The position numbers were made by a program, and so were the translations under genes. From the NCBI RefSeq assembly GCF_900115845.1, contig NZ_FOXX01000006.1, positions 229,231 to 293,230 on the forward strand: 64,000 nucleotides of DNA, written 5' to 3'. This document shows, one piece after another, positions 26,046-35,200 of the stretch (position 1 is its first letter; each line of letters opens with the position of its first letter). The notes under the pieces are model-generated. The model saw nothing but the letters and a program-made list of their open reading frames with translations. It was not told where the DNA came from and ran no database searches. This DNA comes from Priestia endophytica DSM 13796 (lineage in GTDB: Bacteria; Bacillota; Bacilli; Bacillales; Bacillaceae_H).

Positions 26046-26074
26046 TTGATTTTGAAAGGTGTTCATGTTAAATT
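26046..26074 (+). promoter_or_regulatory. Promoter of the fructose operon
   Basis: TTGATT (26046-26051) and TAAATT (26069-26074) with a 17-base spacer, 45 bases before fruR. Confidence 0.6.
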
Positions 26075-26089
26075 AAGTTATGCAAAAGA

Positions 26090-26103
26090 TGAAAGCGTTT
26101 GAA
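26090..26103 (+). promoter_or_regulatory. Possible CcpA cre site in the fru leader
   Basis: TGAAAGCGTTTGAA matches the cre half TGAAAGCG exactly and has two mismatches in the second half. It lies just downstream of the promoter, where CcpA could block transcription. FruR sites could overlap it. Confidence 0.35.
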
Positions 26104-26118
26104 AGAGGCGATGTCTTC

Positions 26119-26871
26119 ATGCTAACTCAAGAACGACATGAGTTAATTTTAAATCTCTTAGAAGAAAAAGACACAATTAAAATTAGTGAACTGATTCATA
26201 TAACGGGCGCTTCTGAGTCTACAATAAGACGGGATCTCAGTCAGCTTGAAGAAGAAAACGTACTCAAACGCATACATGGAGGGGCAACCCTTTCTCGCAA
26301 AAAAACGTTTGAGATGAGCGTTGCTGAAAAATCCGCTCGAAACATTGAAGAAAAACGAAAGATCGCTCACTATGCGGCAAGCCTAATTGAATCTGGCGAC
26401 TGTGTTTTTTTAGATGCAGGAACAACCACATATGAAATGATTCCGTTTTTAAATGATAAAGATATTACAGTAGTTACGAACGGATTACCCCATGTAGCTC
26501 ACTTAGTACAAAATGAAATTGTTCTTTTTGTCATTGGGGGAGCTGTGAAACATAAAACAGGGGCCCTAATCGGAGTTAACGCGCTTGAAAGTCTAAAGCA
26601 GTATAGGTTTGATAAAGCATTTATTGGGGCAAACGGTGTTGATGCTGTTTATGGATATACAACACCAGATCCAGAGGAAGCAATGGTTAAACGATGTGCT
26701 ATAGATCTTGCGAAAGAAAGCTTTATCTTGGCAGATGAGACAAAAATCTCAGAAGTGAGTTTTGCTAAAATTGCGGATTTAAAGCAAGCCGTTGTCATTA
26801 CAAATGAACTAGAAGATGAACAAAAAGCTCTATTAAAAGAAAAAACAGATATAAAGGTTGTGACAACATGA
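26119..26871 (+). CDS. fruR: Fructose operon regulator, DeoR family
   Basis: 251-residue repressor, responsive in the family to fructose 1-phosphate. ATG 26119 follows AAAGAGGCGATG and gives the same length as B. subtilis FruR. Earlier in-frame ATGs at 26080 and 26089 have no SD. N-terminal DeoR HTH (TQERHELILNLL, then GASESTIRRDLSQLE) is followed by the sugar-phosphate-sensing domain with DAGTTTYEMI and VTNGLP. The ATGA overlap with fruK shows coupling. It should autoregulate this three-gene operon. Confidence 0.93.
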   Translation: MLTQERHELILNLLEEKDTIKISELIHITGASESTIRRDLSQLEEENVLKRIHGGATLSRKKTFEMSVAEKSARNIEEKRKIAHYAASLIESGDCVFLDAGTTTYEMIPFLNDKDITVVTNGLPHVAHLVQNEIVLFVIGGAVKHKTGALIGVNALESLKQYRFDKAFIGANGVDAVYGYTTPDPEEAMVKRCAIDLAKESFILADETKISEVSFAKIADLKQAVVITNELEDEQKALLKEKTDIKVVTT

Positions 26872-27785
26872 TTTATACGTGTACATTAAATCCTTCCGTT
26901 GACTATGTTGTTCATGTGAAGGAATTTGACTTAGGTGGATTAAATCGAACTTCATTTGATACAAAACATCCAGGTGGAAAAGGAATTAACGTTTCGCGTG
27001 TCTTGCATCGTCTTGGATTAGAAAGTACAGCACTTGGTTATACAGGTGGATTCACAGGCCAGTACATTAAAGATATTCTTGAACACGAAGGCACAAAAAC
27101 TGCATTTGTGGAAGTTAATGAAGATACACGCATTAATATTAAGCTTAAGGCAGATGAAGAAACAGAAATTAATGGACAAGGTCCAACGCTAACAGAAGAG
27201 AATCTGCAGGCATTGTATCAACAATTCTCTTCATTAGAAGAAGGAGACTTTGTTGTTTTAGCAGGAAGCATTCCAAGTTCTGCACCGAAAGATATTTACG
27301 TGACGCTAACAAAGCTAGCTCGTGAAAAGGGCGCGCGCGTTGTTGTAGATACAAGCGGAAAAGATTTATTAGATATCGTAAAAGAAGGACCATTTTTCAT
27401 TAAACCAAATCATCACGAACTTGGTGAACTTTTTGATGTTAGCATTCAAACAGCTGAAGAAGCTGTACCATATGCAAGAAAACTAATGGACATGGGAGCT
27501 GAGAACGTTATTGTTTCAATGGCTGGACAAGGTTCTTTACTTGTTACAAAAGATAATGTCTACAGAGCTAATGTTCCAAAAGGCGAACTAAAAAATTCGG
27601 TTGGTGCAGGCGATTCTCTTGTAGCCGGTTTCTTAGCTAGTTATGTGAAAGACGGAGATTTTGCAAAAGCATTACAAGTTGGAGCAGCTACAGGAAGTGC
27701 AACAGCATTTTCAATTGAACTTTGTACGAAAGACCATATGGAATCGTTACTACCGCAGATTCATGTTACAGGTATGGATGAGTAA
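26868..27785 (+). CDS. fruK: 1-phosphofructokinase
   Basis: Phosphorylates fructose 1-phosphate (product of the next gene's PTS) to fructose 1,6-bisphosphate. 305 residues, PfkB/ribokinase fold. Start motif TLNPSVDYVVHV, the PGGKGINVSRVL substrate loop, and the C-terminal NSVGAGDSLVAGFL with the catalytic Asp are intact. It overlaps fruR by four bases (ATGA) and is followed by fruA 12 bases later. Confidence 0.95.
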   Translation: MIYTCTLNPSVDYVVHVKEFDLGGLNRTSFDTKHPGGKGINVSRVLHRLGLESTALGYTGGFTGQYIKDILEHEGTKTAFVEVNEDTRINIKLKADEETEINGQGPTLTEENLQALYQQFSSLEEGDFVVLAGSIPSSAPKDIYVTLTKLAREKGARVVVDTSGKDLLDIVKEGPFFIKPNHHELGELFDVSIQTAEEAVPYARKLMDMGAENVIVSMAGQGSLLVTKDNVYRANVPKGELKNSVGAGDSLVAGFLASYVKDGDFAKALQVGAATGSATAFSIELCTKDHMESLLPQIHVTGMDE

Positions 27786-27797
27786 GGGGGAAACAAA

Positions 27798-29663
27798 ATG
27801 AAGATTACAGATTTACTAAAAAAAGATACGATTATTTTATCGCTTCAGAGTACAGAAAAAGCTAATGTAATTGATGAACTAGTTAGCAAACTTGATGAAG
27901 CAGGACGTTTATCAAGTCGAGAAGGATTCAAAGAGGCAATTTTAGCTCGTGAAGCACAAAGTACAACTGGAATTGGCGAAGGCATTGCTATTCCACATGC
28001 AAAAACAAGTGCTGTTGATACGCCTGCAATTGCTTTTGGTGTATCAAAGCAAGGTGTAGATTATGAGTCACTTGATGGCCAAAATGCACATTTGTTTTTC
28101 ATGATTGCGGCAACAGAAGGAGCCAATAATGCTCACCTTGAGACATTATCAAGACTTTCTTCTTTTCTAATGGATGCGAATTTCCGTGAAACGCTTCTTC
28201 ATGCATCTTCAGAAGACGAAGTGATTGCAGCAATTGATGCAAAAGAAAGAGAAGAAGAAGGCGAAGAAGAAGTTGAACAACCTTCAGAAGGATTAATTTT
28301 AGCTGTTACAGCCTGTCCGACAGGAATTGCCCATACGTACATGGCAGCTGATAGCTTAAAAGCAAAAGCTAAAGAATTAAATATGAATGTTAAAGTTGAA
28401 ACAAACGGCTCAACAGGTGTGAAAAATGCGCTTACTGCTGAAGATATTGAAAACGCAGCAGGAATTATCGTTGCAGCTGATAAGCAAGTTGAAATGGAAC
28501 GCTTTAAAGGCAAGAAAATTATCCAAGTTCCTGTAGCTCGTGCCATTCGTGAACCACAGATGCTTTTAGAAAAAGCATCTAGAGGTGAAGGAAGTACGTA
28601 TCAAGGTAATGGTGGCAGTGATAAAAGCGAAGAATCGGGTTCAACTGAAAAGAAAGGAAATGCTTTTTATAAGCATTTAATGAATGGAATTTCAAATATG
28701 CTTCCGTTTGTTGTAGGTGGCGGACTTCTTATTGCTATTTCTTTCTTATTTGGTATTGATCAAGATGGTGGAATTAACAACCCATTCGCAAAAGTTTTAA
28801 ATCAAATTGGAGCTGAAAACGCATTCCAACTATTAGTTCCTGTTTTAGCAGGTTATATCGCAATGAGTATTGCAGATCGTCCTGGTCTAGCTCCAGGTAT
28901 GGTTGGTGGATACTTAGCTTTCACCGCAAACGCTGGATTTTTAGGTGGACTTATTGCAGGTTTCTTAGCAGGTTATGTTGTACTAGGGATTAAACGTGCT
29001 TTAAAAGGTTTACCACAGTCATTAGAAGGATTAAAACCTGTTCTTCTTTATCCGTTTTTAGGAATGTTAATTACGGGTCTTATCATGGTCTACGTAATCA
29101 ACGGTCCTGTTGAAGCAATTAATACAGGCCTTCAAAACTGGTTAGGCGGTTTTGGTACAGGAAGCTTAGTTTTCCTTGGCATTCTGTTGGGTGGAATGAT
29201 GGCAATTGACATGGGTGGCCCAATCAACAAAGCAGCATTTGCCTTTGGTATTGCAATGATTGATGCTGGAAACTATGCTCCACATGCAGCTGTTATGGCT
29301 GGTGGAATGGTACCACCACTTGGTTTAGCTCTTGCAACAACAATTTTCCGTAAAAAGTTTACACAACAAGAACGTAATACAGGGAAAACATGTTATGTTA
29401 TGGGCTTAACGTTCATTACAGAAGGAGCAATCCCGTTTGCAGCAGCAGATCCACTTCGTGTTATTCCAGCTGCAGTTGTTGGTGCAGCAACTGCTGGTGC
29501 TTTAACAATGGCGTTTCATATTAAGCTTCTTGCGCCACACGGTGGAATCATCGTCTTCCCATTTGTGCAGGGAAGCGCACTTCTATATCTATTAGCAGTT
29601 GTAATCGGAGCGATTGTAACAGCGTTACTTGTAGGAGTATTAAAGAAAACAAAGAGTGAATAA
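27798..29663 (+). CDS. fruA: Fructose-specific PTS enzyme IIABC
   Basis: Imports fructose with phosphorylation to fructose 1-phosphate. 621 residues, SD AAGGGGGAAAC. Domain order is IIA (1-145, phospho-His67 in AIPHAKT), acidic linker (about 150-162), IIB (165-265, phospho-Cys173 in TACPTGIAHT), a Gly/Ser-rich linker, and membrane IIC (290-621, DMGGPINKAAFAFG and FITEGAIPFAAADP). All phosphorylation sites are present. The fruRKA order matches B. subtilis. Confidence 0.95.
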   Translation: MKITDLLKKDTIILSLQSTEKANVIDELVSKLDEAGRLSSREGFKEAILAREAQSTTGIGEGIAIPHAKTSAVDTPAIAFGVSKQGVDYESLDGQNAHLFFMIAATEGANNAHLETLSRLSSFLMDANFRETLLHASSEDEVIAAIDAKEREEEGEEEVEQPSEGLILAVTACPTGIAHTYMAADSLKAKAKELNMNVKVETNGSTGVKNALTAEDIENAAGIIVAADKQVEMERFKGKKIIQVPVARAIREPQMLLEKASRGEGSTYQGNGGSDKSEESGSTEKKGNAFYKHLMNGISNMLPFVVGGGLLIAISFLFGIDQDGGINNPFAKVLNQIGAENAFQLLVPVLAGYIAMSIADRPGLAPGMVGGYLAFTANAGFLGGLIAGFLAGYVVLGIKRALKGLPQSLEGLKPVLLYPFLGMLITGLIMVYVINGPVEAINTGLQNWLGGFGTGSLVFLGILLGGMMAIDMGGPINKAAFAFGIAMIDAGNYAPHAAVMAGGMVPPLGLALATTIFRKKFTQQERNTGKTCYVMGLTFITEGAIPFAAADPLRVIPAAVVGAATAGALTMAFHIKLLAPHGGIIVFPFVQGSALLYLLAVVIGAIVTALLVGVLKKTKSE

Positions 29664-29668
29664 AATTG

Positions 29669-29702
29669 AGCCGTTCTTCCTTTAGGAAGAACGGCTTTTT
29701 TG
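29669..29702 (+). terminator. Terminator of the fructose operon
   Basis: AGCCGTTCTTCC pairs perfectly with GGAAGAACGGCT around TTTA, followed by TTTTT. Confidence 0.92.
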
Positions 29703-29874
29703 ATAGAAAATGGCGTTTAATGACTATTTTTGTATATTCCCGTTTATTCTATGTGATATAGTAAAAATAGCACGTAATATGATAGAATGTGCGGAAAGTG
29801 AGGAAGGATAATTAAACGAATATTTCTGAATATTAAAAAATTTAATTGTTTTAAAAGTGAAGGGAGGAATAGAG

Positions 29875-31131
29875 ATGAAATCTAACTTAACCGTAAAAAT
29901 TATTGTAGCTTTAGTTTTAGGGGCAATTGTAGGGATTTCCTTACATATGATCTCTCCAGTTGCTTTTGATGGAGTCAACAAGTATCTGTTTGTTCCATTA
30001 GGTCAGATTTTCCTAAAGCTTATACAAATGTTGGTTGTCCCAATTGTTCTTTTTTCCATTATTTTAGGAGTAGCTGGGCTTGGTGACCCTAAAAAGATTG
30101 GTATTATTGGAACGAAGACAATTGCTTTCTTTCTTATTACAACTGCTTTAGCTATTACAATAGGGATTACTCTTGCGTCTATCATTCAGCCTGGTAAATT
30201 AATGGATGTTGATGCTTCATCAAGTCCAGGATTTGAGGCTGAAAAAACACCAGGCTTTGTTGACACTCTTTTGAACATTATTCCATCAAACCCTATTGCT
30301 GCTATGAGTAGTGGTGAAATGTTGCAAATTATCTTTTTTGCTGTATTTATTGGGGTAGGGCTTGCTGTACTAGGGGGAAAAACAGCAGGTATTTTAAAAA
30401 TAGTAGAGCAAGGAAACGAACTTATGATGTACTTAGTAAACGTTGTAATGAAGTTTGCTCCATACGGTACATTTGGTTTAATCGCGACAGCTTCAGGCTT
30501 ACAAGGATGGGAAGCAATCAGATCAATGGGTCTTTATATGAGTATTGTATTAATTGCTTTAGCTCTTCATTTCTTCGTTGTCTATGGAGGAGCAGTCGCA
30601 CTTTTAGGAAAGTACAATCCGTTTACATTTTTCAAAAAGTTTTTCCCAGCAGCAACAGTCGCATTTAGCTTATCAAGCAGTAACGCCGTTTTACCACTTA
30701 GTATGAAAACGGCACAAAACGAATTGAAAGTTCCAAAAGCAATCAGTGGTTTTGTACAGCCCCTTGGTGCAACAATTAATATGGATGGAACAGCTATTAT
30801 GCAAGGGGTTGCGACTATTTTTATTGCTCAAGTTTACGATGTGAATCTAACGTTGTCACAGCTTGTTATGGTTGTGTTAACAGCTGTACTTGCAAGCATC
30901 GGAACAGCAGGAGTTCCTGGCGTAGGTTTAATCATGTTAGCGATGGTATTAGAATCTGTTGGTTTGCCTGTCGCGGGGATTGGATTGATTATTGGGGTAG
31001 ATCGTCTTCTTGATATGGTGAGAACGGCTGTTAATATTACAGGAGACGCAGCATGTGCGATGTACATTACAAAGTCTGAAGAACAAAAAGGACGCTTACA
31101 CTTAGATGAGTCACTTGATATGAAAAATTAA
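29875..31131 (+). CDS. Dicarboxylate/amino acid:cation symporter (DAACS)
   Basis: Cation-coupled importer for glutamate, aspartate or C4-dicarboxylates, 418 residues with eight helices and two hairpins. ATG 29875 follows GAAGGGAGG. An upstream GTG would overlap the SD. Family motifs are LKLIQMLVVPIVLFSI, the serine-rich loop SLSSSNAVLPLS, INMDGTAIMQG and NITGDAACA. The Ala in SSSNAV (often Thr) and details of helix 8 do not let me decide between GltP-like and dicarboxylate carriers. Single-gene unit with a terminator. The next gene makes glutamate from P5C. Confidence 0.9.
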   Translation: MKSNLTVKIIVALVLGAIVGISLHMISPVAFDGVNKYLFVPLGQIFLKLIQMLVVPIVLFSIILGVAGLGDPKKIGIIGTKTIAFFLITTALAITIGITLASIIQPGKLMDVDASSSPGFEAEKTPGFVDTLLNIIPSNPIAAMSSGEMLQIIFFAVFIGVGLAVLGGKTAGILKIVEQGNELMMYLVNVVMKFAPYGTFGLIATASGLQGWEAIRSMGLYMSIVLIALALHFFVVYGGAVALLGKYNPFTFFKKFFPAATVAFSLSSSNAVLPLSMKTAQNELKVPKAISGFVQPLGATINMDGTAIMQGVATIFIAQVYDVNLTLSQLVMVVLTAVLASIGTAGVPGVGLIMLAMVLESVGLPVAGIGLIIGVDRLLDMVRTAVNITGDAACAMYITKSEEQKGRLHLDESLDMKN

Positions 31132-31135
31132 TTTT

Positions 31136-31181
31136 AACAAATAGACTTCCAATTATAATTGGAAGTCTATTTGTTTTTTTA
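31136..31181 (+). terminator. Strong terminator after the symporter
   Basis: A long, near-perfect stem (AACAAATAGACTTCCAATT with its complement around a 2-3 base loop) followed by eight T. Confidence 0.92.
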
Positions 31182-31308
31182 CAGAAAACGGATTTGAGAC
31201 AAACAAGCATTTTTTTGTTAGAAAGATATATGTTTAATTATAGGCTAGGAGGTTATATGAGTTTATAAGGATGAAAAGAATTCAATAAATAGCAAAGGGG
31301 TAGATGAG

Positions 31309-32856
31309 ATGATTAAGGAATATTCGCATGAGCCATTTACTGATTTTTTAATTGAGAAAAACTATCGAGAGATGGAACAAGCTCTTGAACATATAAAAAG
31401 CTACTTAGGGAAAAAACATAGCTTATTAATTGATGGAAAAAATGTTGAAACAGATGAAGAGATTACTTCTATTAACCCTGCTAACAAAGAGGAAGTAGTA
31501 GGCTACGTTTCAAAAGCAAGTAAAGAGCACGCAGAGGACGCGATGAAGGCTGCTCACCATGCTTTTGAAAGTTGGCGCTTGTGGGACGCAGAAGCGCGAG
31601 CAGAGCTTTTATTTAGAGCAGCAGCTATTACACGTCGGCGAAAAAAAGAATTAACAGCTCTCCTTATTAAAGAGGGCGGAAAACCGTGGAAAGAAGCAGA
31701 TGCAGATATTGCAGAAGGCATTGATTTTATGGAGTATTATGGTCGAGAAATGATTCGTTTAAAAGACGGAGCTCCCGTAAAAAGCAGAGATGGAGAGAAA
31801 AATAAATATATTTATACAAGTATGGGGGTAACAGTTGTTATACCTCCATGGAATTTTGCTTTTGCAATCATGGTTGGTACAACAGTTGCTCCTATTGTGA
31901 CAGGAAATACGGTTGTCCTAAAACCAGCTTCAAACACTCCTGTTATTGCTCGGGCTTTTATTGATATTCTGCAGGAAGCAGGGATACCGAAAGGCGTTGT
32001 CAACTTTTGCCCTGGAAGCGGTAGTGAAGTAGGTGATTATTTAGTGGACCATCCGTTAACACATCTTATTAGTTTTACAGGATCTCGTGAAGTTGGAACG
32101 AGAATTTATAATAGAGCTTCACAAGTAAGAGAAGGACAAAAATGGCTGAAGCGATCCATTATTGAAATGGGAGGCAAAGATACAGTTGTCGTAGATAAAA
32201 ATGCAGATCTAGAGGCAGCAGCAGAAGAAATTTTTGTTTCGGCTTTTGGTTTTTCAGGACAAAAATGTTCTGCTGGTTCCAGAGCGGTTATCCATGAGGA
32301 TGTATACGATAGGGTAGTCGAACGAGTTGTGAAAATTGCAGAAACCAAAAAAGTAGGAGACCCCGTAGATGGAAAAACATACATGGGACCTGTTATTGAC
32401 CAAAGTTCATTTGATAAAATTATGGATTATATTGAAATTGGAAAAGAAGAAGGACGTCTTGTATATGGAGGAAAAAGCGATGATTCAAAAGGATTTTTCA
32501 TTGATCCAACAATCTTTGCAGACGTTGATCCAAAAGCACGGATTATGCAGGAAGAGATATTTGGTCCTGTTTTAGCCTTTTCAAAAGGAGGAGACTTTAA
32601 AGAGCTTATTGAAATAGCAAATAATACAGAGTATGGATTAACAGGAGCCGTTTTTTCAAATAACCGCGAGCATCTGGAGTATGCAAAAGGTCACTTTCAT
32701 GTTGGAAATCTATATTTCAACCGAAATTGCACAGGAGCAATTGTTGGATATCACCCATTTGGCGGCTTTAACATGTCTGGCACAGATTCTAAAGCAGGAG
32801 GTCCAGATTATCTTCCTTTACACATGCTTCCTAAAACAATTAGTGAAATGCTCTAA
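31309..32856 (+). CDS. rocA: 1-pyrroline-5-carboxylate dehydrogenase
   Basis: NAD-dependent oxidation of glutamate semialdehyde/P5C to glutamate in arginine or proline breakdown. 515 residues, the same length as RocA and PutC of B. subtilis, SD AAAGGGGTAGATG. The catalytic Cys lies in [13 protein letters not shown], the general base Glu in IIEMGGKDT, and the C-terminal [17 protein letters not shown] is diagnostic. No sigma-54 (-24/-12) promoter or RocR site was seen, unlike B. subtilis rocABC. No proline dehydrogenase is adjacent, so regulation must differ. RocA versus PutC cannot be decided. Confidence 0.93.
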   Translation: MIKEYSHEPFTDFLIEKNYREMEQALEHIKSYLGKKHSLLIDGKNVETDEEITSINPANKEEVVGYVSKASKEHAEDAMKAAHHAFESWRLWDAEARAELLFRAAAITRRRKKELTALLIKEGGKPWKEADADIAEGIDFMEYYGREMIRLKDGAPVKSRDGEKNKYIYTSMGVTVVIPPWNFAFAIMVGTTVAPIVTGNTVVLKPASNTPVIARAFIDILQEAGIPKGVVNFCPGSGSEVGDYLVDHPLTHLISFTGSREVGTRIYNRASQVREGQKWLKRSIIEMGGKDTVVVDKNADLEAAAEEIFVSAFGFSGQKCSAGSRAVIHEDVYDRVVERVVKIAETKKVGDPVDGKTYMGPVIDQSSFDKIMDYIEIGKEEGRLVYGGKSDDSKGFFIDPTIFADVDPKARIMQEEIFGPVLAFSKGGDFKELIEIANNTEYGLTGAVFSNNREHLEYAKGHFHVGNLYFNRNCTGAIVGYHPFGGFNMSGTDSKAGGPDYLPLHMLPKTISEML

Positions 32857-32862
32857 GAGATG

Positions 32863-32907
32863 AATAAATAAAAGCGAATGTAATCTTAGCATTCGCTTTT
32901 ATTTATT
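32863..32907 (+). terminator. Terminator after rocA
   Basis: AATAAATAAAAGCGAATG pairs with CATTCGCTTTTATTTATT around about nine bases. Confidence 0.88.
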
Positions 32908-32919
32908 GAAAAATTATAC

Positions 32920-32948
32920 TTGTTTGAATTATCAGTATATGTTAAAAT
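32920..32948 (+). promoter_or_regulatory. Promoter of the 46-residue peptide unit
   Basis: TTGTTT (32920-32925) and TAAAAT (32943-32948) separated by exactly 17 bases. A start near 32955 would produce a leader of about 95 nt ending at the hairpin below. Confidence 0.5.
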
Positions 32949-33001
32949 TTTAATAAGACGCACATTTTATTTCTAACATTATATTCAATTCTTTATAGAA
33001 C

Positions 33002-33053
33002 AAAGCGCCCCGAGCAGTCATTAATCATAAAGCTGTTTGTGGGTGCTTTTTTA
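33002..33053 (+). terminator. Attenuator-like terminator upstream of a small peptide gene
   Basis: AAAGCGCCC (33002-33010) pairs with GGGTGCTTT (33041-33049), and within it GAGCAG pairs with CTGTTT through G-U pairs. Six T follow. There is a promoter about 50 bases before it and a small ORF directly after, so it looks like a conditional terminator or the end of a short RNA. Confidence 0.7.
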
Positions 33054-33072
33054 TAAGAAGGGGGGAGATATT

Positions 33073-33213
33073 GTGCTAGCGTGGTTAGAGCAGTTTCTGC
33101 AGCTGTTCGCACTAGTCGCTACGACTTTTACCACGATAACAATCGGCGTAAAAAACATGAAAAGTATGAAAGATATCAAAAAGAAACCAAAACGAAAGAG
33201 GCGATTTTTGTAG
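33073..33213 (+). CDS. Small hydrophobic-cationic peptide (46 residues)
   Basis: GTG at 33073 after AAGGGGGGAGATATT, a strong SD. The product has one hydrophobic segment (residues 3-25, LAWLEQFLQLFALVATTFTT) and a very basic tail ending KKKPKRKRRFL. Shape and size recall small membrane toxins, holin-like peptides or phage-derived peptides, but I recognise no family. It is preceded by its own promoter and a terminator hairpin, and stands between rocA and ispA without other mobile-element traces. Function is unknown. Confidence 0.55.
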   Translation: MLAWLEQFLQLFALVATTFTTITIGVKNMKSMKDIKKKPKRKRRFL

Positions 33214-33301
33214 AGCATCTTTAGAGAAGTTAAGGAAATAAGAGTGTGCGTCCCATCTCATTGTAAAGTATAAAAAATCATTTGGAAAAGGGGAGAAAAA
33301 G

Positions 33302-34252
33302 ATGGCTAAAGTCGGCTTAATTCCTTTTAAAGTACAGGAAGTTCGTGAATCATCAAATGAGGTACCACCAGGGGTGCGACTTATTGATGCACCGCTTGTA
33401 TGGCAACAAGGATATAGAGGGGAAGAAGTTATTGTTGCTGTTCTTGATACAGGATGCGAAGTAGATCATCCTGACTTAAAAGACCAAATTGTTGATGTTT
33501 ATAACTTTACAGAAGATGATACAAAAGAGAATGTAAAAGACTATAACGGCCACGGTACGCATGTTGCAGGAACGATTGCTGCTATGGAAAACGATATGGG
33601 CGTTGTAGGTGTAGCACCAAAAGCAGGGTTGCTTGTTCTTAAAGTTCTCGATAAACAAGGGATGGGGCAAACAGACTGGATTATAAAAGCTATTCAATAT
33701 GCAACAGAGTGGAGAGGAAAACAAGGAGAAAAAGTAAGTATTATTTCAATGTCTCTAGGTGGATCACAAGATGATCCAGCTCTTCATAAAGCTGTTCAAG
33801 AAGCTGTTGCAGCAAACATTTTAGTTGTTTGTGCAGCGGGAAATGAAGGCGATGGAAACGATCAAACAGATGAGTATGCGTATCCAGGGGCATATGAGGA
33901 AGTGGTTCAAGTCGGATCTGTGAATTTACGCGGTCAGCTTTCAGAATTTAGCAATACAAATGACAAAATTGATTTAGTAGCTCCAGGAGAGGAAATTTTG
34001 TCAACATATCTGAAAGGGAAATTTGCCGTATTAAGTGGAACATCAATGGCCACTCCGCACGTTGCAGGAGCAGCAGCGCTTTTAGCAAACAAATGGAAAC
34101 AAGATTACGGCAAAGATATCACAGAGCCGGAGCTTTATGAACGTCTTATTTCTCACACTGTTTCACTTGGAAATGACCGGAGCGGAGAAGGACACGGACT
34201 TTTGAAGATGCATAAGACGCTCGAAGAAGTCGCCTCAACGAGAGAAGAATAA
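33302..34252 (+). CDS. ispA: Major intracellular serine protease (subtilisin family)
   Basis: Cytoplasmic subtilase of 316 residues without a signal peptide, SD AAAAGGGGAG. Catalytic triad: Asp49 (VLDTGC), His84 (NGHGTH) and Ser248 (LSGTSMA), with oxyanion Asn181 (AAGNEG). The short N-terminal extension includes LIPF, the autoinhibitory motif of ISPs that is removed on activation. It strongly resembles B. subtilis IspA, induced on entry to stationary phase and active in protein turnover during sporulation. Single gene with a terminator. Confidence 0.95.
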   Translation: MAKVGLIPFKVQEVRESSNEVPPGVRLIDAPLVWQQGYRGEEVIVAVLDTGCEVDHPDLKDQIVDVYNFTEDDTKENVKDYNGHGTHVAGTIAAMENDMGVVGVAPKAGLLVLKVLDKQGMGQTDWIIKAIQYATEWRGKQGEKVSIISMSLGGSQDDPALHKAVQEAVAANILVVCAAGNEGDGNDQTDEYAYPGAYEEVVQVGSVNLRGQLSEFSNTNDKIDLVAPGEEILSTYLKGKFAVLSGTSMATPHVAGAAALLANKWKQDYGKDITEPELYERLISHTVSLGNDRSGEGHGLLKMHKTLEEVASTREE

Positions 34253-34254
34253 AA

Positions 34255-34284
34255 AAAGCCTAAACTTTTGTTTAGGCTTTCTTT
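34255..34284 (+). terminator. Terminator after ispA
   Basis: AAAGCCTAAAC pairs with GTTTAGGCTTT around TTTT. The following T-run is interrupted (CTTT). Confidence 0.8.
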
Positions 34285-34791
34285 ATGATTTTTAACGTAT
34301 TGAAAAGGGCTGTATTCTTAGGAAGAAACTCAATTCCTTTATGCTTGCTGGTAAGCATAATCTACATAAAGAGCTAGGAGGCTAGCTGTCTCATTTTGAA
34401 GAAGAGTAAAATTAGCATAGGCTTCTATTTTACTGTTTTTTTCGCTATGAAAAAAGGGACTTTTTCATCCACTTTTGTCATACTTCTTTATTATAGGCTG
34501 CTTCAAGAAAATTTTTTTGAATGGGAAGAGGAATCCCTTAGCTATTCTCTGCCACTTATGTTTGGCAACTCCCTAGACGTTCGCGATATATTGAGTTAAC
34601 CATTTTTCTTATCAAGATAATAACGTTTTCTTCCCTTATTTTTGAGGTACACTAAACATCTTGTTTTTTTAAAAGTTAATGAATATTTTAGAAAATTTAT
34701 AGAATTTTGTTTAATTCAGTTTTTCTTTTTGATTTTTGCTTTTTCATGTAGTAGGATTAAGTTTGTAAAATAAGGGTGAGTAGGTGGCATT
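34285..34791 (+). other. 507-base intergenic region with two hairpins
   Basis: TTATGCTT-N6-AAGCATAA (34339-34360) and AGCTAG-GAGG-CTAGCT (34372-34387). The second hairpin presents AGGAGG in its loop. A 67-codon frame follows (TTG 34396 to 34599), but SD spacing is 14 and the product has no recognisable features, so it is not called as a gene. The rest is AT-rich and unremarkable. Confidence 0.45.
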
Positions 34792-35121
34792 GTGCTTCTA
34801 ATGAGTGTTATAGGTCTTATAGGTTGTTTAGTTTTTTTTCTTGTTTATCAGCGCTACATCCCTGTTGTGGGCGTCAAAAAGGTAACTTCATGTCAGGAAG
34901 TGGAGAGTGCTATCTTAATTGACGTTCGCGATTTTCACGAAGTTAAAACAAAGCCGTGTGAAGATGCACTGCATATTCCATTGCCGTATTTGAAAAGGCA
35001 ATACGGTGATATTCCGAAGAATGAAGTTGTTATTATCGTATCTGATGCTGTCTTAAAAAATTTAACCGTTAGACAGCTAAGTCGTAAAGGCGTTAGGGTA
35101 AAAGGATACTGGTGTTTATAA
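34792..35121 (+). CDS. Membrane-anchored rhodanese-like protein, catalytic Cys missing
   Basis: 109 residues, GTG 34792 after TAGGTGG. One N-terminal membrane helix (4-20) is followed by a rhodanese-like fold (ILIDVRDFHEV, IPLPYLKRQY). At the active-site loop, where rhodaneses have C-x-x-G/S-x-R, the protein reads IIVSDAVLKNLTVRQL, with Ser instead of Cys, so sulfur transfer is unlikely. Such inactive homologues may be binding modules. It precedes a cell-wall deacetylase but is separated from it by a terminator. Confidence 0.72.
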   Translation: MLLMSVIGLIGCLVFFLVYQRYIPVVGVKKVTSCQEVESAILIDVRDFHEVKTKPCEDALHIPLPYLKRQYGDIPKNEVVIIVSDAVLKNLTVRQLSRKGVRVKGYWCL

Positions 35122-35145
35122 ACAATTTGTACTAAGGAATGATTT

Positions 35146-35178
35146 AAAAAAGACTTGTCTATTGGCAAGTCTTTTTTA
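35146..35178 (+). terminator. Terminator after the rhodanese-like gene
   Basis: AAAAAAGACTTG pairs with CAAGTCTTTTTT around an eight-base loop. Confidence 0.88.
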
Positions 35179-35200
35179 TAATGTGCCATTGAGGTAAACT

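Noticed and set aside
31182..31308. Sigma-54/RocR-type promoter for rocA
   Set aside because: No GG-N10-GC (-24/-12) element was found upstream.
34396..34599. 67-codon TTG frame after the AGGAGG hairpin
   Set aside because: SD spacing is 14, composition is not convincing and no homologue is recognised. Kept only as a structural observation.
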